NCBI GenBank assembly: GCA_002189035.1 | Contig: NEEC01000026.1 | Span: 372,001-436,000 of the forward strand | Length of the DNA: 64,000 nucleotides | Source: Utricularia gibba | Lineage: Eukaryota > Streptophyta > Magnoliopsida > Lamiales > Lentibulariaceae | Reading direction: 5' to 3' | Part shown: piece after piece, positions 45,263 through 57,726 of the stretch | How the letters are laid out: the number at the start of each line of letters is the position of its first letter | Position numbering within the stretch: the first letter of the stretch is position 1 | Translations under genes and position numbers: made by a program | The notes under the pieces: generated by a model | What the model saw: the letters and a program-made list of their open reading frames with translations, nothing else | Database searches by the model: none | What the model was told of the DNA's origin: nothing

Positions 45263-48200
45263 CTCTGCTTTTTGCCCTTTCCAATCCAGACCAAGTGTGT
45301 GTATGGTTCGAGGAACAAAGCAGTGACGTGGGTTCCACGCTGGAAGTGACAGTTGGGCAGTTGAACATCACGGCACGGGTAACAACTACTTGCAGCTTGA
45401 ACTGTAATGGTAATGGTGGGAGGAGTGGAGCAGTGTGTGTGTGTGTATCCACCCCAAAAGGATTGCTAAGCCTGAAATACTTTTGTGACAAAAATAAATA
45501 AAATTGATGAAGGATATTAGGATGTTATTAAAGTTTACTATGTGGGTTTTATCGGCAAAAGAAAGAGTTTTTGGTTGCTCCATTGTCCTGTTGTTCAGGT
45601 TGATCTTGTGTTGCAGATTGGGATGGGATGTTTGGGAAGAGAGGTTTCTTCCAGCTCTTAAGACTTTGATGTAGATTGTAATCCAACTGTTTTTTTTTTT
45701 TTATTGGCGTCTTTCTTCCAGCCCATGCCAAGTTCATATGCATCTATTAACATCTAAGCATTCAACACCTGTTAGCATCCATCCATCCATCCTTCCTTCC
45801 TTGGATATGTTTTGGAGCCCAAGAGTTGGTTTCTTGTCTTGTGTTGGGTCGTAGAAGCAATCTGGAGCAGCGCAGCATTGTGTTAACTCTAAAATGGGAT
45901 GTGCTCGCTGGCTGGCTCCCAACAATCCAGGATGGAAACACCATCTGTATCTATTCAGACATCTTAACAACACGCAAGCTCCATCTATCACTTCGTCATT
46001 GGCAAGCAGCACCACTGACTTGGGTGCGGTGCGGTAGCCAATAACCAATAACCAAAAACCAACTCGGTAGGGAGTAGGGAATAGGGAATAGGGAATAGGG
46101 ATACAGTACAGATGCTGTCCTAAACTTATCAACATGTCTAGGGAAGGTTAAAGTTTATATATTCACTTTAAACCAATTCTCATACAAAAAGCAATCATGC
46201 CATCTCATGTATAATTTTATATTTCATTTGATAAATTTATCAAGTATAATTTTTTTGATACAATATAATTTTATAAAATAAAATAAAATATAAATTTAAT
46301 AGAAATTATAATATATTTTAATATAAATTGACTCTACTGTATTGATACTCTATTTAAATATTCATTGAACTTTATGAATCATACTGTTTTTAAGTAATGA
46401 TATATTTTATTTTAACATAAGATAGTTTAATTAAAAAATAAACGCGAATCTGCCTTGTGGTTAAACAACCTTCCTAAATTCATCTTTTATAGAACATATG
46501 CACTACATTCGTCTTTTATAGAATTATGCTATTTATTAACAAATACACGTGGCCTGTGGGCGGGGTACCAAGTTTTATAAGATTGCATTAGGGAAGGGAG
46601 TCATATTTGTTGAGCCCTAGAAAGATAATGAAGAATATTTAAAGAATGATGAGAATGCTGTACAGTGAACACATTAGAGACTAAGATAATTATACCATGA
46701 TTAATTACAAGAAATAAGAGCAAGATGATTAAAACTAAACTCAAGGTTCTACTTAATACTATTGGAATCAATATTGGACATGAAGTATTATCATCAAAAG
46801 AGCTCAACTATTGGATTTTAAATCTACCTTAGAGCTCCAAACATCTCTCCATATTTCATATGTGTTATTGGACTTATTAGGCTTCTGCTTTTTATTTAGT
46901 TTAAACTTTGTAATGTTGGAGTCCAATTCTAAAATATAAATATTCTAAAGATGCACTCTTTGAAATACCTTTAGTTCATTTTCATGTATTTTGTGAGGAT
47001 TTTCCTCTTCTTTAAGTGTTTGAATACTCTTGACTTATCAAGTATTGAGCTTGTGTTGTCTTAAGATTATCATTTCCAATTAATTCTCCTTCTGAAGTGT
47101 GACTCCTAATTTCCTTTTTTTCAAAGTCTGGTTGCAATAGATTCATTCTCTTAAAGGTAGATTTTGATGGGTTTCTTTCTAAGCTTCTAAATCACCTCTT
47201 GTTCGTGAATTGCTAATCTCTTTATATTAGAAGATCACATCAATATTTGCGAGCAAACTATTTACTTTCGGTGTGGTGCATTGTCATTCAACAATGGTTT
47301 GCTTTTGATATACATAAAAACAACTCTCATACTACTCAACCCTCTGGCAAAGTGCCTCATCCTCCTTTATCATTTAGTAATTTAACAAGTTTTTTTTTAT
47401 TTCCAAGAAAGTTAGAGAATATTTTAAATAATATAGACTAGATATATTGAACAAACAAAGTAAATATTCCTTTTGATAGCAACATTGGTAAATGAAGACT
47501 CAACAATCCTTACAAAACTTACGGGTACCGCATATGCTAAAATGGTAAATGTAGATGTGAAATTCATTAGTGGACATGGTAATATAATTTAAAAAGTTCA
47601 GTTCACAAGAGAAATTGTAACTATCAAATTTGGTAAAAAAAAATTGAGATGTATTCATATTGTCATACTGAAAAGATACATAAAAATATTAGTTAAATTT
47701 TATATGCTAATATTTTTTTAGCATATATTTATAGATTTGTTACTATTTTCGGATAAATTCCCAGAAATTATAACAGTAAATATTATAGCGTTTCATCTTT
47801 TATACCTATTGAAAGATGAACTGTATTGGTACCAACATCATTTTTGTTTTCAATTGATTATCCAAGAAAATGAGCATAACACGATCGTCATAATTTAATA
47901 ATGTACAAAGGACCCACAACCTTTTTATATTTAGGAAGACATCATAGAGATCCTACTAACAAAAAAATTCAATTGATTTGAATAATCATCTATTAAATCA
48001 GCCCTACCAAGAATTGTAATATCAAGGATGCCATTAAACCTAAGTGATAAACTTAGTTTCTTTAGAATATCATGAATATTAGAATAGTATCAACACATTA
48101 TATCGTAAATAAATTAGTAGATATTCAAAAATCTTATCTTTATGGATGCTGGTGGATATATCATTTTTGAATGTATTTATGAAAATATTTTTATTATCAT

Positions 48201-48748
48201 CATCATGCAAATTAATACAGAATTTATACCATTAGAATATTCAATAGAACTACTATATCTTAAAGATTTGAACATTATATTCTTATTTTTTTTCTGTTAC
48301 CAATCAATCTTAAATGCAGAAAAGAGAACTTGGATGTGATGCACAATGAATCCTTCCTGAAAGAGTTGAAGCTTGGAAGCCGCTTCATCCTACTGGTTAG
48401 GAGGATTTTGAAGCTTGGAGTTTTTCTCTGTTTGTTTGATGACTCAAAGTTATTTACAATGAAATAATAAATTAATTACTTGATGATTTAGGGGCACTCT
48501 CTGTTCTGATGTCCTTCTGAGGAGGACACGACGTTTGGTAATTGTAGTGGTGTTAGGGGCTTGGCTAACCTGTACGGATAATATAATTCCGCAAAGTGCA
48601 GTGCAGCGCAGTGCAGCAGCCAGTTCTAGTCCATGTAATTCTTCCTTTATTTTTGTCACCACGGTAGTGACCGACTTTCACAAGGAAAAAATGATAAGTG
48701 TTGTATGCACTACTACGTACACCAAAAATCAACATTATGTGTGCAGCA
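45263..48748. other. 3.5-kb intergenic region, simple repeats, no supported gene
   Basis: Short tandem tracts are visible: a GTGTGTGTGTGT run at 45436-45447, CATC/CTTC repeats at 45776-45802, GGGAATA repeats at 46068-46101, and GCAGTGCAGCGCAGTGCAGC at about 48598-48617. 46130-48480 is AT-rich. Open stretches at 45734-46135 (minus), 47247-47441 and 48142-48339 have no recognisable domains. Confidence 0.5.
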
Positions 48749-50528
48749 TCATCGGATCCGGTTCAAGTGAGCAAATGGTTCTGAAACTGCTGCTGCTGCT
48801 TTTGCTGCTGCCTGGGGTTTAGCGGCTTCCGGTGTACCAAACACATTCCAGAATCGAAGAGTTTCATCTCCTGCAGCGGACGCCACTTGGCATCCATCGG
48901 GACTCTGAGCCATAAAAAGAACTCGCGAGGTGTGGCCCGTCAGCTCAGCCACCTTCACCATGGAAGGGTATTTCCAGAGTGTCAACTGGTTCTGAGTAAA
49001 CCCATGAGAGCTCAGCAGCTCACGCTCATTCTTGTTCCACAGCAGTGCACACACTTGAGATCCAGTGTCCACTGAGTTTAAGCATGCGCCTGTGTGAGTG
49101 TTCCAGAACTTGATCGTTCTGTCTCCCCCACCTCCGCCAGAAGCCAGCAAGTTGCCTTGAAAAGGGCACCACGCCAGTGCTTTAACGGCTGCTGTGTGTT
49201 CCTCGAGCCTGTGAAGCCATTGGGATGCACCATTTGTTGACGCCACGGATCGGTCCCAGATGTGCAGAAAGTTGTCGTTTCCACCACTTGCTAATTGCTG
49301 TCCCGATGCCGACCATTTCAAACCGCATACCTCTTGATGATGGCCCTCATACGTTTCAATGATGTGCGACCTCACTCTCACATCGTTGTTGATGATTCGC
49401 CCATCCATTCCTCCGGTAGTAAGAATGTGACTGTTCCAGTCCAATGCACCGACGCGTGATACATGTCCTCCTCTCAGTGTTCTCAGCTGTTACAACAAGA
49501 ACAAAAATGAACACCTTGGCAACATACTACAGAATGCTTATGATACCACAGGATGGAAGGGAACTCTCACCAGTCTATTCGCATGGGTATCCCATAACTG
49601 AACCTCGGAGTTGTTAAGGCCAATGGCAATATGCCTTCCATCAGGAGCCCATTTAACACTGGTGACAGGACCATTCTCTTCCTCAATAGTCATAAGCTCT
49701 GAAGTTGCTCCATCGGCAGCATCCCACAAATACACGGTGTGCCCCAGGGCAATTGAAAGCACATTACTGCTACCCCAATCCAGTAAATTCAAATAGTAAT
49801 CATCCAAGAGATCAGGGGCATCTAAAGTCCTCTCGGAAGTCTGCATTATCACACCCCCAACTGCTTAAGAACAAGAACAGGTAACGAATCAAGGAAAAAA
49901 TGAATCAGCATAAAACTTACTTGTGGAATATGCCTGTGGGCTTTGGCGGTTTTGACTTGTTTAGCAGATGAAAAGAACTCCGAGGGAATGGCTTCCACTG
50001 GCTTAGGAGGCTTGTTTTTGAAAGCCAAAATCCGAGTCCTGTTCATGTTGAATGTCTCCGCCAGCCGCTTCCTGTACGCTTCTCTTGCTGGAGAAGAAAC
50101 CACTGCAGGATTTTCCTTACCTTTATTACCTTCCGATAGCATGTACTGAGCGTAGTCGAAATCCATCGCCGATCTATTTGGTATGAACCGATCGAGCTAC
50201 AGAAAAATCCAGAATCATCTATGTTAAAACCAGAAATCCTTTTTTTTTTTATCAGTAAAACATCACAGAAATCCTTTTTTTTTTCAGTAAAACATCACAG
50301 AAATCTCATTTCCCCCAAACTCGACCAACAAAAAAAAAAAAAAAAAAAATCAAAACCCTCCGAAACGAATCGTTCGAAGCCAAGATCTGCGGATACCCTG
50401 GGAATTAGAAACAATGGGCCACTTACATTTTCCCGAGAATTTCTTCGATGCAGATGCTGTTCTTGGAGCGGGAACCTGGATCTAGACTTCTTCGAAGATG
50501 CAGAAGAGTTGGATAATCCTGCGTCCAT
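48749..50528 (-). CDS. CDC20: CDC20, WD40 activator of the anaphase-promoting complex
   Basis: CDC20 brings mitotic substrates to the APC/C ubiquitin ligase and is the target of the spindle checkpoint. Four exons join in phase 0: 50528-50427, 50196-49921, 49840-49571 and 49486-48749, giving 461 residues. Exon 1 begins [20 protein letters not shown]. Exon 2 begins [16 protein letters not shown] and has the KILR-like [10 protein letters not shown] segment. A C-box-like region therefore spans exons 1-2. Seven WD repeats follow (for example [68 protein letters not shown]). The chain ends NRIR, the IR tail that docks on APC3. The tail before it has an Ala/Lys-rich [14 protein letters not shown] expansion. 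Intact. Confidence 0.96.
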
Positions 50529-50788
50529 ATCCCTGAACAAAACAAAACAAAACAAAACAAAAACAGGATACGAGACGTGCACTATGTATGCAAGTATAAT
50601 TAGCGCTTCCTTCTCCAAACACGAAGATCAGGAAGATTCTGAAAGTTGTAAAAGATAAACAGCCAAAACGAATCCTGCAAAACAGAGTATCAGTGAAGAG
50701 CAGTTCTGATGGAGCAAGCGCTGTAGAGAGCACGCAAAACGGTTGCCAGCACAAACTTTAGTGGAGAACAATGCCAATCCAAGTGCGC

Positions 50789-50831
50789 ATTTATAATTCA
50801 AAATCTAACGGCTAGTTTTTGAAGAGCCGTT
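50789..50831. promoter_or_regulatory. CDC20 promoter: TATA box and MSA (G2/M) elements
   Basis: The plus strand reads CATTTATAATT at 50789-50799, which is ATTATAAATG on the CDC20 strand and a fair TATA box. Just upstream of it relative to CDC20, 50804-50814 is TCTAACGGCTA, a full match to the plant mitosis-specific activator YCYAACGGYYA. Reversed AACGG cores follow at 50827-50831. A further plus-strand AACGG lies at 50739-50743. MSA sites bind three-repeat MYB (MYB3R) factors and give G2/M transcription, as known for other plant mitotic genes. The site match is seen; the regulation is inferred. Confidence 0.75.
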
Positions 50832-50839
50832 GTAGAAAA

Positions 50840-51348
50840 AGAAGGTGCTCGCTGGGTGATGACAGCTGGCCTTGATCGGGCCCTTCAGCAAGCAGGCTTT
50901 TCCGAGGCAAGGCCCAAATTCGGTAACGGGCTTCCACAGCAGTTTTGAACAGGCCCATCCTGCTTCCTTTCTGTGACATGTACAAGAACTGAGTAGGCAG
51001 CAATTAGACTGGACACGGGAACGATTCGATGGGTAACGGGTCGAATCTACAGAGCCAACATCAAGAATTGCAATTCCATGAATAAGGGTTGATGGGTTGA
51101 CTGGTCACAAATTGATCTAAATAATAATAATTTTTTTTATTTTAAATTAGCTCAATAATTATAATATTATAAAAATTAATTAAAAATTTTACCTTTAAGC
51201 ATGTGTTAAATCTAGTCACTCCAACCATTCAATTGAGGTGATTGGACATGTTACCCGACACCTCAATATCACAAATAATTCATTGATTCTGTCTTGATAT
51301 CATATTTTCATATTATTTTACCATCTTATACTACTTAAAAAAATATTA
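50840..51348. other. Intergenic DNA upstream of CDC20
   Basis: The first 150 bp are mixed in composition, then increasingly AT-rich to the Harbinger terminus. No gene seen. Confidence 0.5.
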
Positions 51349-52112
51349 GAGCATTCATATTCATGTTTGTCCAAATTAATAATTTTTTTTTCACATCAAC
51401 TTCTCGATCTTTCACATCATATTTATTTTAATTAAAATTTAACTTTAAATATTACATCTCATCTTTCCATCTACTCTTATATTGGTATTCAAAAATTTGA
51501 TTTTTTAATATTTAATATTTTTATATTTTTACATTATTTAACTTCATTATTTATTATTTAAAAAATACAAACAATTCAACACAAGAAATAATTGAATATG
51601 AAAAACTTTAAATTAACCAGACTTAGTCCAAAAGTGATGAATCATGTCCATCTTGAGTTGTTTATGCAATGATTTTTCTCTAAATATTATAACTCTATTA
51701 AGATAGTATTTGAAAACGTGAACATTTTGTCCCAAAAGATTAGACAATTATTCAACATTTCTTTAATCATAATCTTCTAGATTTGGCTACCCCTTATTGC
51801 ATTCATCTTCTATCATAATATTATGTAAAATTATTGTGACATACATAATATCGATAAGTGTTTGATGATTCCATTATCGAATAGATGAAAGAAATGATCT
51901 CAAATCTTGCTTGAAGCATTCTAAATGCATTTTTTACATTCTTCTTTACACTCTCTTTATTATTAGCCAATAGTCTTGTTTTGGATTTTGTGGAAAAGTG
52001 ATAGTTTTCATAAAAACATGTCATTCAAGATAAATACCATCAGCTAAATAGTATCATATGTTGTATTTCTTCCCATTCACAAAATACTCAATTGAAGGGG
52101 CAACACCTCGAT

Positions 52113-52907
52113 AAGAGGTGTAATCGGTTCGAACCAAAATAGACGGTTTCAATTTCAGTTCAGTTCCAAGATATGAGTGCTGGTATAGTTCCAATTCTAA
52201 AACTAGAACTATATGGTTTCAGTTCGGTTCGACATATTTGGAACTGTGCAACCATCAATTCCGACCCGTGCGGAATCGACGGTTTGAAACCATGAACCAT
52301 ATTCAAAAATTTGAAGTATTCATTAAAATACATAAACGAGTCAATGGATTTGACAAGTATTTATGATTCTTTAAGTGCATCGTGAAAGGTGAATCATTGA
52401 CAACGCATCATTTTGGTAATGAATTTTCCAAGCACTCATATGATTCTTAAGGGCGACTAGAATCAATTTTGGACGCCCATTCTAAACATCCATAATAATT
52501 GTTAAGGATGTATAGAGACGGTTCTACAATATGAAAATTCATTTCCATCAACGACTAATGTCAGTGCTTGGAAAACACATCAATAGTAACCGTTTGATTT
52601 TGGTTTCGGTTCCGAACTGAAATTGTTGGAGTCCGATTTTCGTTTCGATTCTGAATCAAAACCGATGGAATCCGATTTTGGTTTCGGTTCCAAACTGAAA
52701 CTGTTGGAGTCCAGTTCTGGTTTCGATTCGAAACGAAACTCTTGGAGTCCAGTTTCAATTTTGGATCGGTTTAAGGTTTCAAAATCTGTTTCTAAGCCAA
52801 AATCGAAATCATAATCTACGAAGAACTATAGTGTAATAACTTATGGTTTAAAAAAAACATTCTATTCTAAACCGAAACCAAACGGTTCAAAACCAGTTGC
52901 ACCTCTT
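52113..52907. mobile_element. Non-autonomous hAT-like MITE (795 bp) inside the Harbinger transposase
   Basis: The termini AAGAGGTGTAATCGGTTCGA (left) and, inverted at the right, AAGAGGTGCAACTGGTTTTG are inverted repeats. The flanking octamers ACCTCGAT and ATCTCATT agree at five positions. The uninterrupted target is visible in the related element 2 (GACTTGCATCGAGGTGTGAC at about 59909), which fixes the insertion point. The interior is dense in GGTTTCGGTTC-type motifs, as in hAT subterminal regions. Confidence 0.7.
52594..52768. repeat. 39-bp tandem repeat inside the hAT-like MITE
   Basis: Units starting TTGGAGTCC or ATGGAATCC recur at 52626, 52665, 52704 and 52742, with a partial unit upstream. 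They produce repetitive but meaningless ORFs on both strands (52561-52758 minus, 52623-52814 plus). Confidence 0.8.
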
Positions 52908-53760
52908 ATCTCATTGCAAGTCATCGAATAAAAGTGAATGAGATAAAACATTAAGATTATTATTAGAACCGAGAATTCCAAAGAAAGAATATAAGATTTA
53001 AGTATCATTTGAAGCTATTGCCTCTAAGACAATGATAGATGAACCGTGCCTACAATTATATTGATATTTCTAAGTTATTGGACAATTCTTCCACTCATAA
53101 TACGTACAATCTATGCTTTCTAGCATATCCGTGAATCCTCTTTCCTCTCCCTATAAAAGCAAATTTTGAATATCACTTGAATTGGGGCATCTCATATATG
53201 CTATCTCGAATATAATATGAATTGCAAATACAAAACATCTTAAACATTTGATGGTAGTAGACTCATCAATTCGAAGATATTTATTACAAAATCAATACCA
53301 TATTCATAAGATATCATTCACATAGCAATAATAGATAATTCTTCCACTCCTAGTGTATTGTTGTGAATGAGACATGACATATTGCATCAATTTTTTTTTG
53401 TAAATATAGTTGTACTTCCTGAACACTACACATGTTATGCTCAAACAAACTACGATATATTCTGAAACAACATCAAAACATTTGATCATTGTATGTAGTA
53501 TTAATGGAAAAGTAATCTACTAACAGATGAGCATTGCCAAGCTGATGATCCCGATCAATATACACACTTTCCTCTCTACCTTCAAGATGGATTTCATTCA
53601 TCTTCCAATAAATAATCAACAACAACTTCAATAGCATCAACGATTATATCACAATGTCTAGACATAAGGAATGAAATATCAATTGGATTGAAATAAGCAT
53701 TTTGATATGGAACATTGTCTAAGTTGTTAGGATCCATTGAGATAGAAAACATGAGATATG

Positions 53761-53783
53761 GTATATATATATATATATATATA
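53761..53783. repeat. TA microsatellite
   Basis: About eleven TA units near the start of the element 1 transposase remnant; they extend the apparent ORF upstream of its real start. Confidence 0.9.
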
Positions 53784-53923
53784 GTGGTTTGGATTGAAAA
53801 CATGATGATAGATGTGGTAAATAGAAGTCATGTGATCGGTGTGATACTTTGGTAGGTATGATAAGTATAATAGATAGAAGTCGTTTGGTTAATATGCTAC
53901 TTTCTTATGTGAGGAAAATGTTT

Positions 53924-53925
<2 letters not shown>

Positions 53926-53954
<29 letters not shown>
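53926..53954. repeat. TA microsatellite
   Basis: About fourteen TA units; probably polymorphic. Confidence 0.9.
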
Positions 53955-53984
53955 CTTTGAGGAAATTGGAGATTCTTCCAGCCG

Positions 53985-54610
53985 AAAATCAGATTATTGA
54001 GGATGGCTGATTTTCGGGTTAGAAAATCGATTTATATGCATACAATTTATCACTCTCGGGTTTTTTGGATCGTTGTTTAGATGAAATCAATAAAAAAAGA
54101 TGAGGTTTTTTATGTGAAAACCGCTTGAATAGAAAAACCACGAAGTTGGAAGGACTCACCGGAGAAATGATTTTACTTAAGAGAAGGAAAAAAAAATTAC
54201 AAATGATGTATCGACTGCCCTATTTATAGAAGAGGTAGCCTCGATCGAATACTGCAGATATTAACTATTTTTTGCACCTAGTGACTATATGTGTGATACT
54301 GTTAATACATAATCGCTGGCTGCTCTGAGGCTCTTGTAATTCGGCTACTTTTTAGGTTCTGTTGAAACGGCTATCATCATTCTGCTCTGATCCCTGTTGA
54401 CCCGTCCGTATGTTACAGTCTTTCAGAACTTGTTTCCTTCTTTTCAACCGATATCATCTAGGAAAAAGCCGATTTTGGCATCCCACTCTTCAACCGATTT
54501 GTACATATCTCTTACAATCACCTCTATGGCACTATCGATTTCATACCCCATTAGTGATATATCAGATTTTGGATTTGGTTTGTGAAATACCACTTGTCAC
54601 ATTAATACAT
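53985..54610 (-). repeat. LTR-like fragment, inverted, within Harbinger element 1
   Basis: Read on the minus strand it contains CTCCGGTGAGTCCTTCC, TTCGTGGTTTTTC and GCGGTTTTCACATAAAAAAC. This leader pattern resembles the LTR-like stretches at 9.3, 22.7 and 25.1 kb. It separates ORF1 and transposase by about 1.1 kb more than in element 2. The borders are approximate and no coding domains remain. Confidence 0.45.
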
Positions 54611-55369
54611 GGTATTTGGATTGAATGAAAAATTAATGCAAGTTTAAATTAAAAAAATTATAGTTAATCGATCGAAATACAATGAAGTTGAATGATTGCG
54701 AACTATTGATTGAAGTATTTTCAATTGATCATTTGGCTTCTTTTAGAACAAGTATTTAGTTGGTAATCATTCTGGACTGATAATACAAATGGGTGTGGGT
54801 TATGTCATAACCCATGCTCATATGAGGGGAGAGGTAGGATCGTCATCATTACGTCCATATAATGAAATTGAATTGAGTGCTACAACATGTTTTATAAAGA
54901 AAAAGTAGCACTCGATCAACATGTAGATTGAATACAATGTCTATTTTACAAATGAAGTTAATTAGCACTCAATCTCCCATATATATAGTGATCAAGTGAT
55001 TAATCCAATATACGAGGGAACTCAATCCCATTCCTACATTCATATCATGTGCCAAATATGATTCAATTACTTGATCCTTATATCTCCCTAAATCGCTCAC
55101 TTGTACAAAGGTACACATTGAATTGTATAAGGATTTGTTAATAACCTTATTTGTATCATATCTAAAAACATGTAAATTAAAAATTCAAGAAGATCATAAA
55201 AAATATAAGGCATAATAAATAACAAAAAAATTGGTAGTCATAGCTTATGATTAAAGATATAAATGATTGAAAATAATAATTCATAAATTTGAAACCTACT
55301 ATAATATCATCAAAACCATAAACATCTAGAATTAAAAATCCAAGAAAATCATAAAAGATCTAATTCATT

Positions 55370-56250
55370 ATCAAAATTAAAATATGGCTCCTTAGAATTG
55401 TCTACAGATATTGATCTAGGCTGATTTGCATATCCAATCTCAGTGTTCAATGAAGGGTTAGTAGGAATATAACCCAAAGTAGGCATACCAGATAATGTAC
55501 AACTACATGTCTCATTGTATTTCTTTTAGAAATCATTCATTTTGGACAAATTCATATCAATCAATAGCCTCAACTCATGTATAGAGCTGATTAAAATTTG
55601 TGCATTATTAACATAAATATGTTGTTGAAACATGTCATCCTGTCTTGCCATCTCCAATTTATATCTATCTAATTTATCAGTCAGGAGTTCTATTGTAGCT
55701 CTTTTCTCTTGGAAAATATCTTTGGAAGGACTTTTCTGAAGTTAGCGTTTTTCAGCATTCTTTTGGTGTATGGGATGCTCCAGAGTTGAAGCCTTCGAGA
55801 ATCCTTCATGATCGATTGTATTGATGAGGAATCTGACATTGTGTTCACTTTCTTTTTCTTCATTCTTATATTATCTATATTCCGTGTATCATGTAAAATA
55901 ATAAGTTACTAGAATTAATGATTAAGTGAAATATGAGGAAAAAAAATTTACTATTCTCTACCTTGGTTGATCACATATTATCTTCCAACCCTTCAAATAT
56001 ATGAATGGTTTATGAAGTATCTTATTATATTATTTCAAAGGTATTTCAACTAAATTGTTGTTGTGACCTTTAGTATGTCTTTGTTCAATGCCATCATATA
56101 TGCTAGAAAATTTTGCACATATGCATTTAACTTTCTCATTTCTTCTTTAATGAATTATGAAACTTTGCATTGATGGTGATCTTTATTGCATTACAATAGA
56201 ATAAAACTATAATTTTCCAAAAAATATTGTACTTTTTTAGAGTTACTGGA
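55370..56250 (-). pseudogene. ORF1 (Myb/SANT-associated) remnant of Harbinger element 1
   Basis: Minus-strand frames give LHKPFIYLKGWKIICDQPR (about 56000-55960) and, further on, LLTDKLDRYKLEMARQDDMF and HELRLLIDMNLSKMNDF. These match, segment by segment, the ORF1 of element 2 (LHKPFTYLEAWKILQDQPKW; ALTDKLDGYRIEMARHN; HELRLLIKMDVSKIDDF). Several stops and frame changes break it. Confidence 0.65.
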
Positions 56251-57726
56251 AATTAAATTAATAGTGGTGTTTAATTAAGTTAAAAATGCAACGTATATAT
56301 AAAACACTAACATTTTATTCAAATACAAGCAAATTAATTTTTTATATTAAACTATAAATATCTCAAACTAACAGTTAAATAAACCAACAATTAGAAAACT
56401 AAATGAGCTTTGATATGAAATTAATAATAAAAAGAATAAAATTGAATAAAATACGTAAAATAATTTCTAAGTATTTTACATCATTTTCAGTTACTCAAAT
56501 AATTCTATTAATCTTAATAAATATATTGACTTCCACCAAAATATGTAAATAATAATAGAATCCTTCTATAATAGTGTTTACATAAATATAAAATATTCTA
56601 TTAGATTTAAGGTTTAAAAAAAAAGGGGATAGAATTGTTTTCAATCCCAAAATATAAAAAAACAAAGGGATAGATTTAAGATTTAAAAAAACAAACACAT
56701 AGTTTTCTGTCCCAAAATAGATATTAATTAAGAAATGAACTATGTCCACGTCTTCAAAGTAATTCTAAAACATTTTTCTAATTTCAAAAGAATTGAATAG
56801 AATTGTTGAAAGGGAATGAAGTTAAAAAAATAGATTATGAAAACAAAAAAAAGGATCTTTATCCACATAAAGAGAAAGGGTGAGAACATTCTTTGTTTGA
56901 ATTTGTGTTATTGTAATATAGGTTAGTGGAATTAAAAAGATTGGGGACAAAGGTGAGCTGGACACCACGTGGAATTTGGATGCTCACTGATAGAAATGCA
57001 CTTAGGGCATCCACATTAGTGTCCAGATAATTATGATGTGGTGGACACGTAGATTGACGGAAATGAATGAAGATTCCGGATAACAATGCATGGTCTAGTT
57101 TTGTACGGTAATAGTTTGTCTGCGGACACTCACTCTCCGTGGACAATCAATCATTTTTTTATTTTTAATTCTTTTTTTATTCAAATATATTTAATATATA
57201 ACCTATATTTCTTCACACACAATCTCATCTCTTCATTTTCCTTCTATGTGGCGGATTTGGTTTGACAAAAGGGTGAAGATTCATTTCCAATTTTTTTGTT
57301 TATAGCTATTGGGTAGTGTAGGATTTTTATATTTTCACAAATTATGAAAGTTTTCATCTTCAATTAGTATATTAATTGTACTAATTAAAGGATTTCGAAA
57401 ATTTCTAAATGTTGTTTTTTTTTGCTTAATATTTTGGAATAACTAGTATTTGGTTATATTATAATCTTTTATAGAATAATTATATTATATACCATGGTAT
57501 AAAGTTATTTTTTTTGTAGTGTTTTATAGATTTGATGAAACTTGATTAATGTTAAATATTTGTTGATTCTATTATTATTTTTTATTTCCTTATATGCATT
57601 TTCAAAATATTTTTTTATTTTTTAAAAAATTTCAATATATTACATTTGATTTTATAGTATTTATTTTAAGTGTATTTATTTAAATATTCATATGATTATT
57701 TTTTCAATGATATTTTTTAGATTAAT

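Larger units (their letters stand above)
51790..53737 (-). pseudogene. DDE transposase remnant of Harbinger element 1
   Basis: It starts at ATG 53737 with MDPNNLDNVPYQNAYFNP and VVDYLLEDE, homologous to the start of element 2's transposase. The C-terminal part (52024-51821) reads KSKTRLLANNKESVKKNVKN, then AFRMLQARFEIIS, the conserved end of the catalytic domain. A 0.8-kb hAT MITE and frame changes interrupt it. Confidence 0.7.
51349..56985 (-). mobile_element. PIF/Harbinger element 1, 5.6 kb, with nested insertions
   Basis: The left terminus GAGCATTCATATTCATGTTT (51349), and the right terminus, inverted, GAGCATCCAAATTCCACGTG, form an imperfect inverted repeat. TTA precedes the left end (51346-51348), but the right flank is ACT, so the target duplication is not preserved. 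Minus-strand remains of both expected ORFs are present in order: the Myb/SANT-like ORF1 (about 56250-55370) and the transposase (53737 to about 51790). An LTR-like piece lies between them and a hAT MITE lies in the transposase, which explains the large size. Its ORFs resemble those of element 2 at 57005-60669. Confidence 0.7.

Noticed and set aside
52561-52814. Repetitive ORFs rich in Asn/Arg or Ser/Lys on both strands
   Set aside because: Produced by the 39-bp tandem repeat inside the MITE, with no independent evidence of coding.
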